DNA of 64,000 nt from Acanthochlamys bracteata (taxonomy: Eukaryota; Streptophyta; Magnoliopsida; Pandanales; Velloziaceae): contig CM034132.1 in NCBI GenBank assembly GCA_019914995.1, positions 8,550,662 to 8,614,661 of the forward strand, read 5' to 3'. The notes under the pieces were generated by a model. That model saw only the letters and a list, made by a program, of their open reading frames with translations, was not told where the DNA came from and did no database searches. This document shows, one piece after another, positions 1 to 11,154 of this stretch. Both the position numbers and the translations under genes were made by a program. Positions within the stretch are counted from its first letter, which is position 1; every line of letters starts with the position of its first letter.

Positions 1-229
1 AAAAAAAATAAAATAAAAATAAAAAAACATCTTCGACGGGATTTTTAAATACTCGTCAAGTTTTGCAATAATAATCGATCATAGTCTTAGTTTTAAGAAT
101 TGGGACCAAGTATTTACGTTCGCTTTTTCAATTGCTTAAATTTACAATATTATGCAGCGTTACAATTGATATCAAATCTTTATTATTTTCGTATTATATA
201 TCGAACTCATAATCTCATGTAATTTGAGT

Positions 230-1980
230 TTATTTGAATTTCCTATCCTTAACTGGTCCTCTTGGGATTTTGTCAAGAACTCTGGCGTCGAACTTTTCAT
301 ACAACTTCTTCATGTCATGGCGTCCCTTGCTTGCTAAGTGATCCACTTCATGCTCATAGCGTTCGTACAGCAATGGCACGGTGAAAAGGCACACAGCACC
401 TAAGCACATACATAGGAAACAAAACACAAATTAACTTCATACAATTTAGAAATCAATGAATGTAAATTAAGAAAGAAACCTTCGGCAGCGATATGCATAC
501 GTGCCAAGGAATACAAATTCAATCCTGATGACTTGTGTCTTTAGTAACCGAAAAGTTTTATTTGGAAATGGTAAAAATTCAGTCGACAAAGTCTATTACC
601 GAATAAAACATATCCGGTTGATATTCGGTCGGCAATTGAATGTCGCTAATCAGATCAATGATTGGTATGTGGATTTAGTTGGAATACATAAAAAATTATT
701 GATTAGCCATGAAGTCAGTAATTTACTGATTAAAGGGTCTTACTAATTAAAATTGCAGTAGCTAAACATTATAAATTTATTTTTCAACTATTCAAGATTA
801 TAAGTGTATGGTATGAATATTTCGCAACCGTAAATATTGAAGGCAATTTTTAAAAAAATACTGTACCGAAATATATGAGAGTGATTGAACTGCAAGAGCT
901 TCCAATTACTGAAATTATCCATAATGAAGCAATCGCCTGTATTATGTGAAAATAATATTCTTAATGCAATCAGTAATATATAAAAAATTCATTAAAAAAA
1001 TTAGAAGCACAAGGAGATGATAGAAAAGAAATCATATGAAAGCATCTAGGGCGTGTTTAAAGTGATTTTTTAAAAAGTGAATTATTAGAAAGTGAGTTTG
1101 TAAAACTAAACTTTTGAAAATAAACATAAAAGGTCATTGAAAGGTAATTTTTTTTGCCAAAAATATAAATGAGCCATTACCAAAAGGAAGTGTTTGAGAT
1201 CCTTTCCACAAGCTATGTCATAGAGCTTCAGCATGAGCCTACTGAGATTGTTATTGATAATCATTGCAACTTCTCTTGCTCTTCGTTCCAAGTGAAAATC
1301 TGGCCGCTTTGGAACCTCACTGGAGACCAATAATTGAAACAAAAGCAAGTCTAATTATTAATATATCGATCGTAAACAAAATATAAGAGAACACATATGT
1401 ATATACGTTGGTTGGTGTACATATCTTACAGTTTCAGTAGGTCGACAATGTTAGACCAGATGAAGATCACAAGCATGAGTGTGATAGAAATGTGGCACAA
1501 GAGAGTGATCAAGTTATACTCCGCTACTTCAAACAGCAACCAAATTACCGTTAGAGCGAGAAGTATTCCTGCCGATAGGCGTGTGTCTCTCCATAAGAAC
1601 ACATCAGCCGCTGCAAGAAATAGCTAACAAATTGTTAAAGTCCTGCATTAACAATTAGGTAAATCTTCACTATTATAGGAGCGTTTAAAATTGCGTTTTT
1701 CAAACATTTCTTTTAATTTTTTTATTTTATGTTCTTCAATACATATTTTATAAATATTTAAAAATTTTAAAAATATAAAAAAATTTTACGTAATAAAATT
1801 TTTATTATATTTTTTATTTTAAAAAAATTTTATTTCATATGTACTTTCAAACGCTCCCATAATATTCTAAAATAACATAAAATAAAATAAAACGAAATGA
1901 AATAGACCTCTTCCTCCGCCGAAGAATTCATGAATTGAATCATGGCGGCCGAAGAGCTTCTTCCCGCTGCGCGTCGACAT
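230..1980 (-). CDS. Reticulon-like protein (RTNLB family), five-exon model, inner exon uncertain
   Basis: Plant reticulons are ER membrane proteins whose paired hydrophobic hairpins bend tubules. On the minus strand, exon 1 (1980-1908) begins MSTRSGKKLFGRHDSIHEFF, like the N-terminus of RTNLB9-type proteins. Exon 2 (1610-1430) encodes the start of the reticulon domain (ADVFLWRDTRLSAGILL, then a hydrophobic stretch ending FIWSNIVDLL). Exon 3 (from 1319) encodes RREVAMIINNN-like sequence and GKDLKHFLLVMAHLYF. The last exon (399-230) encodes AVCLFTVPLLYERYEHEVDH and ends GPVKDRKFK-stop. Exons 1-2 and 2-3 join in phase. The expected exon for the second hydrophobic hairpin is unclear: exon 3 has no good GT donor after the VMAHLYF segment, and the best candidate (ending at 480, in phase with the last exon) resembles the family only weakly. 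The gene is therefore either working with a non-canonical splice or decaying. Family is confident; integrity is not. Confidence 0.7.
1678..1857. repeat. AT-rich MITE-like repeat, intron 1 of the reticulon gene
   Basis: The stretch is about 180 bp and nearly all A/T. It is bounded by inverted ends GGAGCGTTTAAAA and TTTCAAACGCTCC and contains the core AAATTTTACGTAATAAAAT. The same core and layout recur across the window (2777-3030, 28588-28803 and, inverted, 52978-53212), so this is a dispersed family. It lies just upstream of exon 2 in the antisense gene, so it would be transcribed as intron. Confidence 0.5.
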
Positions 1981-4063
1981 ATTTCTTATGGAGATTCAAT
2001 AAATTCAGAAAATGGAAGCTGTAATTTGTTGAAAAAGTTTGTGGTATGTTTGTGAGAGAGAATGAAATGGGAGCATGGTTGATATAAAGGGCAACATAGG
2101 GTTCTAGACTTGTTAACAAAGTAAAACATTTGGAGAAGGGAAAGAAAGGGATAAAGTTGGTTCTTCTCTATTTGCCAAGTAAACTTGAACATATATAATT
2201 TTTATACTGCAAAAACTTGTAAGATTTTCTCTTTTAATATTTGATTCCAGTAAGAAGAGATGATAACCAGGATGGGCATGGTATCTACCAAGTTAATCAT
2301 GAAAAACAAAAAGATGTTATTCTTTAAAAATAAAAAAGAAAGTATTGGTATGTGCTCCACGAATAAGAAAATAACAAATAATTCACCTATAGAAGATTAA
2401 AATTTTATACAAAAGAAGTCATTAAAAAAGTATTTGAAAGTATTTTTTATCGTATTTTAAAAATAAAATTTACTTTTATCTAAAAAAATTATAAAATTAT
2501 GTAATAATAAAATTTTATTACGTAAAATTTTTTTACTTTTTTAATTTTAAATAATTTTTATCAAAATTATTATAAAAAAATTATTAAATTACATAAAATA
2601 AAATAAAAACTTTAAAAAAGAGTGAAATAAAATTCCAAATGACTACTAATGTGTTCGCTACTTATTGAACTGAAAACTTTAGGGGAAAAAATGATTTGAT
2701 TCAAATTTTGCTTTAATGAAATGTATTTTTACTCAGAATTGAAGGAGTGACAAATTCGGTTCACTGAAAACTAAGGGGTTGTTTGGTTCCCTTGTCAGAA
2801 AAATAATTTTATAAATTTTAATTTTATATTTTTTAATATATATTTTTTAAATATTTAAAAAATTTATTTAAAAATTTAAAAAATATAAAAAATTTTACGT
2901 AGTTAGTCTTTTTATGCATATTTTATTATTTTTTAAAAATAAAAAAATAAAACTTATTTTTTAAAAAAATAAAATTATTTTTATTTTAAAAAAAATTATT
3001 TTAAAAATACTTTCAAACGTCTCTTAAATAAACTGAGTCGATTTAATTGCTTTCTACTAAAGATATATTACCTACCATGTAAATTTATTTTCTTAAAAAA
3101 ATTTCACTTTCAACTCATTTTTAATAAAATAATACAAAATTAAACTCAATTTATTACTTTCAAATATTTAAAATTAATATTTTATTTAAAAATTTATTTT
3201 TAATATAAAATAAATAAAAAATATTTTTATTAAATTTATTTTCAAACTCTAACTTAATTTTTAATAATCTCATTTTTTAAAATTAAATCTAATGCTAAAT
3301 AAACACGTCTAAACTTAAAAATGCTTTAAACACTTCCTTAACGAAATCAATCACAATAGGGCACGTTTACCCACCACCTAAATGTTTTTTTAAAAATTTA
3401 GTTTTAATATCTATTAAGTTTTTTAAATTTAATTTTAAAATTTACTATTACTAAAAAATAATATTAAAATTTTTTTACTAAATATTTTTAGTTTTAATTT
3501 ATGTTTTAATTTAATTTTATAAAAAAAGAGTTTAGGTAGAGACAAACACACACTGCGTCACCTGCAGCGAACCTAAATTTGAGTATCAACCCTGTGTGAA
3601 AAGTTTAACAAATTCAACCCCACCAGTTATTGTTTAGAAAATTTCAGTTCTTGTTTAAGTTTTGAAATGATGAACTTGACCTCGGCCCTCATGCGTAGAC
3701 TATGCATTACGCGTGCATCTTTTAAGGTCACAAATTCGGTAATTAGAAATATTTAATGCATAAATACTATATGATAATTTTTAAGAATAAAAACCATGAA
3801 ATGTAAATCAACAGCAATTTGGGAATTGTTTATAAATTATCAGTAAATTTCTATAAGATATGCCAATAATTTTTAAAACTAGTAAGTAACTCTTATTATT
3901 TGTTTGTATTTTTAACGAATAATTCACAAGTTTATCATAAGCCCGAAAACCACATACAAGGGTATAAATGTCAATTTAACGAATAGGGACTAGATATTGT
4001 TAAAAACTATTTAAATGGACGAATTTAGCAAAACTGTGCAATCTCCATATATTCTCAGCTGTT
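1981..4063. other. Intergenic, AT-rich, divergent promoters of reticulon and epimerase genes
   Basis: The two flanking genes are transcribed away from each other, so both promoters should lie here. I see no gene. Two AT-rich stretches (about 2400-2640 and 2777-3030) belong to the dispersed family with the TTTTACGTAA core. Sequence from 3050 to 3540 is low-complexity A/T. No open frame in the interval resembles a known protein. Confidence 0.6.
2777..3030. repeat. AT-rich MITE-like repeat (TTTTACGTAG core)
   Basis: The copy begins near GGTTGTTTGGTTCCC and ends near CTTTCAAACGTCTCTT, with a long A/T interior containing AAAAAATTTTACGTAG. It resembles 1678-1857 and 28588-28803 in layout and core. 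Boundaries are approximate because the ends have diverged. Confidence 0.45.
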
Positions 4064-4069
4064 TATAAA
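4064..4069 (+). promoter_or_regulatory. Possible TATA box of the epimerase gene
   Basis: TATAAA lies only 27 bp before the first ATG at 4096. If it is the true TATA box, transcription would begin almost at that ATG, and the in-frame ATG at 4243 might be used instead. Another A/T motif (CATATATT near 4047) is the alternative. Confidence 0.3.
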
Positions 4070-4095
4070 CTAGCCAACTCTGGTTCAATCAAAAG

Positions 4096-6906
4096 ATGGA
4101 CCTCTTCACTCTCTCTTCTTCTTCTTCTTCTTCTTACCCAACAAATTCCAGCCACAGATTCAAATCAAAATCTGTCCCAAAGCAAAACCTCATAAAATTA
4201 TTTTGCAACATTCCAACAAATTCAAAAACAATCTTCAAACCAATGAAGACAGCAGCAAGAAAGACGCCAACATTTGGATTCCAAATCTTGAAAGAGACAT
4301 TCATTGTTGAAGTCTCCAAAGCAGAAGGAAGGGCTTTGAACGTCCCTTTGGTTGCTCCGTTCACGATTGCCAATTCCCGGCTCGATGGAGTTGGGAACGT
4401 TGCTGTTAGAGTGGAATTGAAGAATGGGTCTGTTGGGTGGGGTGAATCACCGGTATTGCCTTCTGTTACTGCTGAAGATCAGCCAACAGTCCTCGCTGCT
4501 GCGGAGAAAGTTTGCGAGTTGCTTGTCAAGAATCGGCCTGCGACGCTTGGGGATGTGCTGCTTGATGTGGGGAGGGTGTTACCTGGACATGATTTTGCTT
4601 CTGTGAGTAAAAAAATCCAACTGTTGGATTTGTTTGTTAGAACCAAGATTAAATTTGGATTCGACGTTCATTGTGTCGAAGGATTTGGTTGATCAATTTG
4701 ACAATCTAGAGTTGGTAAAACTTCTATGCTTTTAGTGAAGTAGAAGGTAAAGGGAATAATGGTCCTTATAGTGTTAATTAACTACCTGATTTTGGTATCC
4801 TACTACATTCTTAAGGTTTGCAGGTGGATCTGGATTGGTGAAAAATTCTTTAGGATATATATAATTAATTCAATATTTTCAGAAGGATCTAAATATTTAC
4901 ATGCTTATTTTTTACTTGGAAGTAACTTGTGTAGCTCTTTACTTCTTCTTGTGCCTTGTAAGTATACAGTCTGCGTGGATTTAGAAAATTATGTGATTTT
5001 TTTCTTTTCCTCTTAAATTTGATATGTTGCTTATATATGATGGAAAGCTTAATTATAGGCAGATATGAACTTCAGAAATGTTTAAAGAAAACTCAATTTC
5101 ACTATAGTTTGCATGTGAAACTGATGGACATAATATTTATGCATGCCTGAGGTTCTCCCTTTTTTTTTTGGAAACTCATTTATGTTTATGCCTATGGGAC
5201 ATGAGAGTTGCATCATAATGGCAACATGGCACTCCCTTTGCTGTACTTGCTAAACTATTGTCGTAGTAATCCTTCTTCGACAGAAGCATCATACATCTTC
5301 TTAACAATAAAATTTATTATGTTCCAAATTTTCTGAAGCAGGAAACTTAAAGGTGAAGATTGAAGAAAAGAATATGTGTAGTAGACCATAGTTGATTTTG
5401 TATCCTGACATTAGGCGTATATATGTAGTCAGGTGGCCTAGGACCTTTTGGACCTCTTGCAAGCTTACACGCAGTACATTCTTCCCATTGGTTATGTTAG
5501 ATTCACTGTCATTGTTCAGACTGCTGTTAATGCATATCAGTCTCCAGTGTAGCATATCATGTTGCTATTTTTATTACTATTTGATTAGGCACATTTAGTT
5601 TTGCAACTTTAGTGAGCGTTTGCACTTATTCATATTTTCTGACATCCTCTTCATCAAGGTCAGAGCTGGAGCCGAAATGGCACTTATTGATGCAGTTGCT
5701 AACAGCGTTAAGATACCTCTGTGGAGATTGTTTGGGGGAGTATCAGATTCAATAACCACTGATATTACAGTTCAGTACTTTCCTTGACCAGAAGTATCTT
5801 ATCTATAGTATTTATACCCACTGTTTTGGTTGATAACACAACGCAAGATCCTGGGTTATGCAGATTCCGATTGTTTCACCTAGCGAAGCTGCCACACTCG
5901 CTTCAAAATATCGTGAATGTGGGTTTTCCACTTTGAAACTCAAGGTTGGGAAGAATTTAAAATCTGATGTAGAAGTTCTGAAGGCCATAAGATCTGCTCA
6001 TCCTGATTGCTCATTCATCCTCGATGCAAATGAAGGATACACAGCTAATGAAGCAGTTGAAGTTTTGGATGAGCTTCATGGTAAGAGCTATTGACTGAGG
6101 CTTGAATTAGAGTTCTTTTGGTTCTTGGATGAAGTAGACTTGGAGTAATTTCCATCTGTGGATTTGAGTATATGTTGATAACATTGGTTTTTGTGCACTT
6201 TTGCAGACATGCATATTACCCCTGTCCTATTTGAGCAGCCTGTTCACAGAGATAATTGGAAAGGTCTCATGCAAGTTAGTCATGCTGCAAAAGAGAAGTA
6301 TGGTTTTCTTGTTGCAGCAGATGAAAGTTGTAGGAGTTTGCAAGATGCCCAAAAGATCATAGAGGGAAACCTGGCTCACGTTATTAATGTAAAACTTGCT
6401 AAGCTTGGTGTTCTTGGGGCACTGGATGTAATTGAACTTGCAAGAAGAGCAGGTATTGGACTTATGATCGGTGGTATGGTGGAGACAAGACTTGCTATGG
6501 GTTTTGCTGGCCACCTTGCAGCTGGTTTTGGTTGTTTCAGGTAAAATTTAGGTGTCCTACTTAAGTTCTCATATCAAGCTATAATAAGATAAGATATTTG
6601 TGCGTATATGTATCTGATCTTGCACTTTTGCAGTTTTATTGACCTTGATACTCCCCTTCTTCTTGAGGAGGATCCAGTATTTGGAGGTTATGAAGGTAGG
6701 GCCTCTTATGTCTCAATCATGATGTTAAACACTTAAGTTGTTTTTCGGAGATATTCAACTAAACATTTTTCTGATTGTGATTTATAAATGCTCTTATGAC
6801 TAAATTTTGATGGTATGAATCCTATGCAGTTTCTGGTGCTGTCTACAAGTTTACAAATACCAAAGGCCATGGTGGGTTTCTTCACTGGGACAATGTTGCA
6901 TGGTAA
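4096..6906 (+). CDS. L-Ala-D/L-Glu-type dipeptide epimerase, enolase superfamily
   Basis: Six exons join in frame (4096-4602, 5659-5769, 5864-6080, 6207-6540, 6634-6695, 6830-6906) to give 435 residues. The enzyme family inverts the alpha carbon of the second residue of dipeptides such as L-Ala-L-Glu. The first ~60 residues are rich in Ser, Thr and Lys and poor in acidic residues, as in a plastid transit peptide. The N-terminal capping domain follows. The barrel shows the superfamily catalytic set: the KxK motif in TLKLKVGK (K231, K233), metal ligands in LDANEGY (D260), FEQPV (E288) and ADES (D317), and a lysine in NVKLAKLG (K341). All key residues are present and every intron is GT-AG. The native substrate cannot be read from sequence. 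Translation may instead begin at the ATG at 4243. Confidence 0.9.
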
Positions 6907-7921
6907 GTTGTAAGTAAACTTCTGAAATGACCATAACCAGGCCTCACATTATGTTTTATTCAATCAAAATTGTAATCTTTCTAAGTATTTCTTTAATTTT
7001 GTTTGCTGTTATATGGTCATACACCTGGGAATCTCTACCTGTAATATGCTGAAACAGGATGAAATTCCTGTAATATATGTGTACCTGCATGGCTTTGTGG
7101 AACTCTATGTAAATGGTTACTTAAACAACTCATGCTTCTTTGCCACACATCTGATTGCAAAAATATTTGCAGAAATGGTGGTATGCCAAATTGAAAAATC
7201 CCTCCAAATTCTTCCAACCAATGCTGTCTGAGACTAGGCACTTTGAGAGCAAGTATTGATCAGCATTCAGATGCCAAAGGGCTTCGAAGCATCTAAGACA
7301 TTGTTGCATTGATACTCTATTCGGCCTCCTCTTAAAATATGCTTTTGTGAATGAATAAATCCTAAATTTTCAACATGCAAATTGAAGAGCTGTGCTGCTG
7401 CATTTGATGTGCATCCCACTAGTCAAGCACCTGTTACCAATTAGGATTGAGCTACTTCTGATGTATAGCTGATCATGTGTAGTGTACTAGTCAACAGCGT
7501 TGCCCATGTTGTAGTCATCTCGTACATATAGAGTTCGCATTACAGTATCGCATATGTGCTCTGATCGAGTAATTGTCTAAAATAGTTCTGAAGAATGATG
7601 ATAATGTTATATTCTCTTGGTTCTTGTATATATTGCATGTAATTCATGCCCCGAGTCCTTTGTTAAACTCTGTACGTGATTACAACATGGTTTTTTGATA
7701 AACTGCATGATTACCTAGTGTATGTATGAAGTGAATCATCACTAATGTCTTGTAAGGATGAATTGTGAACTATAAAGAGTGGTAGATGAGTGGTTGGACT
7801 TGTACAGGGGAGGGACACCTAGCAGCAGACACTCATCAGTGGACATGGTAGGAGTATATCATTTCATAACTACCCATTAACCAAAGTGCACATTCCACTA
7901 TCTGATAACTTGCCTTCAAGT
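6907..7921. other. Epimerase 3' region and first lipid-transfer-gene promoter
   Basis: No gene is visible. The first part should be the epimerase 3' UTR, with AATAAA-like words near 7353. The rest is the upstream region of the lipid transfer protein gene at 7990. Open frames at 7013-7241 on either strand have no family resemblance. Confidence 0.5.
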
Positions 7922-7929
7922 TTATATAC
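7922..7929 (+). promoter_or_regulatory. TATA box of lipid transfer protein gene 1
   Basis: TTATATAC lies about 65 bp upstream of the ATG at 7990, a normal plant spacing that allows a short 5' UTR. Confidence 0.55.
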
Positions 7930-7989
7930 AATTCCTCACCCCTTGCTAGCAATCAGTTGATTACATAGAAACATTGCTGTCCTAGAAAC

Positions 7990-8286
7990 ATGAGCATGAG
8001 GGTTTCATTCATCTTCATACTGGCAATGGTGTTTCTTCTTCAAGTCTTTCGGCACGTTCCAAATTTGGCTGAAGCTGTTACATGCAATCCCACGGCACTC
8101 ACCCCTTGTGCGGGAGCCATCATGGGGTCTGCTGCCCCTACTCCAGCATGCTGCTCTAAGCTGAAGGAGCAGAAACCTTGCTTTTGCCAGTACATGAAGA
8201 ATCCAACTCTTCGGGGCTACATTCAATCTGGCAATGGCAGGAAGGTTGCCAAAGCTTGCCAAGTTCCCTTCCCAGCTAGCTGCTAG
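7990..8286 (+). CDS. Non-specific lipid transfer protein, type 2 (cluster copy 1)
   Basis: This is a 98-residue secreted protein with no intron. A hydrophobic signal peptide (about residues 1-29, ending NLAEA) precedes a ~69-residue mature domain beginning VTCNP. The mature part has the eight-cysteine motif spaced C-7-C-13-CC-8-CxC-23-C-7-C, as in type-2 nsLTPs (~7 kDa). These proteins form a four-disulphide helical bundle around a lipid-binding cavity and act outside the cell in cuticle, cell-wall or defence roles. The residue between the CxC cysteines is Phe, as usual in type 2. The ATG lies about 60 bp after a TATA box. It is the first of four same-strand paralogues (next at 10508, 17323 and 19452), pointing to local tandem duplication. 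Confidence 0.95.
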   Translation: MSMRVSFIFILAMVFLLQVFRHVPNLAEAVTCNPTALTPCAGAIMGSAAPTPACCSKLKEQKPCFCQYMKNPTLRGYIQSGNGRKVAKACQVPFPASC

Positions 8287-10094
8287 TTTACTTAATCCCA
8301 AAAGTAGCCTGTATGATACTGAGTCAAATAGAAGTTGTTATTCCTTTCTTCTATCCATAATAAATTTGGAAACTTAAGAATGACAACAAATGATAGTATT
8401 AAAAAATAAATTCTATGGTTTTATCTTGGTGTATACTTTGTTTTCTGTGAACATGTATGAAGTGTTACGTGAAGTGAATTTTCAGAAAGTGATTTTTGGA
8501 AAAGTCACTTACAGAGAAGTGAGTTAACGAGAGCAAATTATTGCAAACAAATATAGGAAGTCATCCGATTTCTTATGCAAAAGAGTACACTATTTGAGCG
8601 TGTTTCTAATGCATATAACTGAGTTTCGCGAAATTGAATTTCGTAAAAATAAAATTTGATTAGAAGTGAAATTCGGTGGAAGCAGAGTTTAAAGTGATAT
8701 TTGAGATAAGAAAAATAAATTTTGAAATTAAATTTTGATAGAAGTACAATTCGGTGTGAAAATAGAAGAGAGTTTGAAGTGACAATTAAAATACGTGAAG
8801 CAGTTAGAACTCAAAATCTGAAAAAAAAAAAGTTTCTATGTATTTGAAATAAACCTTTTATATCCATTACAAACCCTCTTTTATTCGATATTTTCATAAC
8901 AAAGACGCAAGTGCCGATTCATATCCAGAATAGTTCAATTAGGGGCTAATGTGAACTCAAGACGAACATGATAATAGATTATGATTATTTCATTTTCATG
9001 AGCAAAATATGAACATACAGACAGGCTCAGACACAGACAGGCACGAAAACGTTTTTTCCTATACAAGTGTGGAAAGAAAAAATGCCTACATCAACAATTG
9101 GTTTTATGTATTCACTACGAAATTCATTGCCAATACCTTTCAACAATTTAATGAAATTTCCAAATTTTAAGGAAATATTCCTACCAAGCTAAGGCCCACC
9201 CATTCCAATGAACAGAGAATTCCGCACTTTGAAATCTTGCCACTAACTTTAGACCTTGACGTAATATAGATTTTGAGTCGCATGACTTAGACAGTAGAAT
9301 CTACTACAGTCTACTTGAAAGCTACAGTCTACCTGTAAACATATTCACATCGATAATGCGATGCATTAGCACGTAATTAACCTGTTGTACATTTAGAGCG
9401 TATTTTAATTGCATAAAAATGAGTTTCGTAAAAATAAATTTTGTTTAAGTAAAATTGATAAGATGTAGAATTCTATAGAAATAAAGTTTAGAGTGATAAT
9501 TGAAATACATAAAATAAAATTTAGTATAAATATTTTATAAAATAAAATTTAGTATAAATATTTTATAAAATAAAATTTAGTAGAAATATTTTATGAAATG
9601 AAATGTAGAGTTCGTCGTATAAGTGAAAGTAAAATTTAAATTAATAATTAAAACACGTTAAATGATTTAAACTCAAATTTTAGAAAAACAAAGTGGCATA
9701 TTAAAATACTGCCTTATTCTTTATGAGATTCGGGAGTTGCGTGTATTGCTGTTTCTTTTCTTGCTAGAACATGTGAAGTGAAATTTAGTATAGAGTTTTG
9801 ATAGATATAGAGGTCGGTGTAAAAGTGGAAGTATACATAATAATAATTGAAATACATCAAATGATCTGAACTCAAAATCTAGAAAAAAAATTAGAGTTTG
9901 GTAATATTAACATAATGCCTTATTCTTTATGAGATTCGAAGACTGGAGGCACTGCTGTTTCTTTTTTCTCGTGCTGCTAAAGTCGAAGTTTTTTTCTCAG
10001 CTAACTCCCAATTAAATCTAGTAGCTTTTTGATATATATCAACCAACCATGAAATCATTTTTTACATTAAAAATCTCAATTACAGTTTAATTTA
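8287..10094. other. Intergenic between lipid transfer genes 1 and 2, repeat-rich
   Basis: No gene is seen. Two decayed stretches (about 8596-8858 and 9397-9705) begin GAGCGTGTTT or GAGCGTATTT and contain GAGTTTCG...GTAAAA words, so they look like old members of the GGGCGTGTTTCAA MITE family. A segment ending in a CTTATTCTTTATGAGATTCG block occurs at about 9713 and again at about 9921, an imperfect ~208-bp duplication. Confidence 0.5.
9511..9594. repeat. 28-bp tandem repeat, three copies
   Basis: Three consecutive 28-bp units start at 9511, 9539 and 9567. The first two are identical and the third differs by one base (TAGAAA for TATAAA). They lie in a decayed MITE-like stretch. Confidence 0.9.
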
Positions 10095-10412
10095 GGGCGT
10101 GTTTCAATCGTCCGAAATTTCAGTTTTCTCCGTTAGAATTAGAGTTTCAAAAAATTCATATATTTTATTTACACAAAAAATTAAAAACTTTAGTTCCACA
10201 CACTAAATTTTAATTTTTGACACACGAAATTTTAATTTTAACTTTTTTATTTACACATCTTCTCATGCAATTTAATTTTTTAATTTTTAACTCACTTTTA
10301 AAAACAATTGAAATACAAAAATTGAAATCTACTTTCAATCTAATTTTCAAAAAGTCCTATTTTTTTATTTTTTATTTACAAAAATTCAGTTACGTACATT
10401 TAAAACACACGC
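10095..10412. mobile_element. MITE, GGGCGTGTTTCAA family, upstream of lipid transfer gene 2
   Basis: The left end reads GGGCGTGTTTCAATCGTCC and the right end TTTAAAACACACGC, an imperfect terminal inverted repeat. Both sides are flanked by TTA, a 3-bp target duplication of the kind made by PIF/Harbinger elements. Related copies are at 18690-18981, 31704-31938, 35994-36229 and 51420-51715. The right end is about 32 bp upstream of the TATA box of the gene at 10508, so the element forms the proximal upstream sequence of that promoter. Superfamily assignment is inferred from duplication length and end sequence. Confidence 0.65.
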
Positions 10413-10443
10413 TTAATAACTATAATTTCAACCACTCATTTCT

Positions 10444-10452
10444 CTATATATA
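10444..10452 (+). promoter_or_regulatory. TATA box of lipid transfer protein gene 2
   Basis: CTATATATA lies about 60 bp upstream of the ATG at 10508. Its position shows that the open frame extending upstream from that ATG into the MITE is not coding. Confidence 0.6.
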
Positions 10453-10507
10453 CGCATTATCATATCTTGCACAATCCTACCTAGCCACTGCGGCATTAAT
10501 TCCAACT

Positions 10508-10798
10508 ATGAAGCTGCCGCTACTCTTCTTCCTTTCCTTCCTGTTCATGGCAGTCTTAATCTTCGCACCGGCGACGATAGTAGTGGATGCAGTAACGTGC
10601 AACCCTACGGAGCTCAGCCCTTGTGCAGGAGCAATCTTTGGGTCATCGGCGCCGAGCAACGCCTGCTGCTCGAAGCTCAGGGAGCAGAGGCCTTGCTTGT
10701 GCCAGTACATTAAGAATCCAGCTCTTAGTGGCTACGTCAACAATCCCAGGACGAGGTATGTGGCGAGCTTTTGCCGAGTGCCTTTCCCCAGCTGCTGA
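10508..10798 (+). CDS. Non-specific lipid transfer protein, type 2 (cluster copy 2)
   Basis: This is a 96-residue intronless secreted protein. The signal peptide (about residues 1-28) ends VVDA before mature VTCNP. Cysteine spacing is C-7-C-13-CC-8-CxC-23-C-6-C. The central CxC residue is Leu, where copies 1, 3 and 4 have Phe. The ATG at 10508 is chosen because the open frame continues upstream into a transposon and across the TATA box. The mature domain is more basic than in copy 1 (several Arg, including NNPRTRY). Coding sequence is markedly more GC-rich than its AT-rich surroundings. Confidence 0.93.
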   Translation: MKLPLLFFLSFLFMAVLIFAPATIVVDAVTCNPTELSPCAGAIFGSSAPSNACCSKLREQRPCLCQYIKNPALSGYVNNPRTRYVASFCRVPFPSC

Positions 10799-11154
10799 AG
10801 ATCGATCGAACAAAGTTTGTATATTAATGAATAACCAAGCTTCATGAAAAATATATGATAAATAATTTCTTCATGAAGTTATATCAGAGTTATTTATCGG
10901 TTGTATCTTTCTGATATGTTTATGAATAAAGAATTTATTTTGCTGTATTGCAAAATGAAGTGATCTGAACGAGTTATGAATTCAAGGAAAGTATATGCTC
11001 ATCTATTTTCAAGCTTGGGACTTTTGCTTTGAATATTTTTTATTTTGAGAAACTTTCTAATGATTCTTGAGAAGAGAAGGTGTTAAAGAAGTAAGAGGTG
11101 TTTGGGAAAAAAAAATTCTTTTTAACGAGTTACAAATGGGTCATAAGTCATACT

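Noticed and set aside
10217-10507. Upstream in-frame extension of lipid transfer protein 2 (193-residue frame)
   Set aside because: The extension lies in a MITE and crosses the TATA box at 10444-10452; the signal peptide begins at the ATG at 10508.
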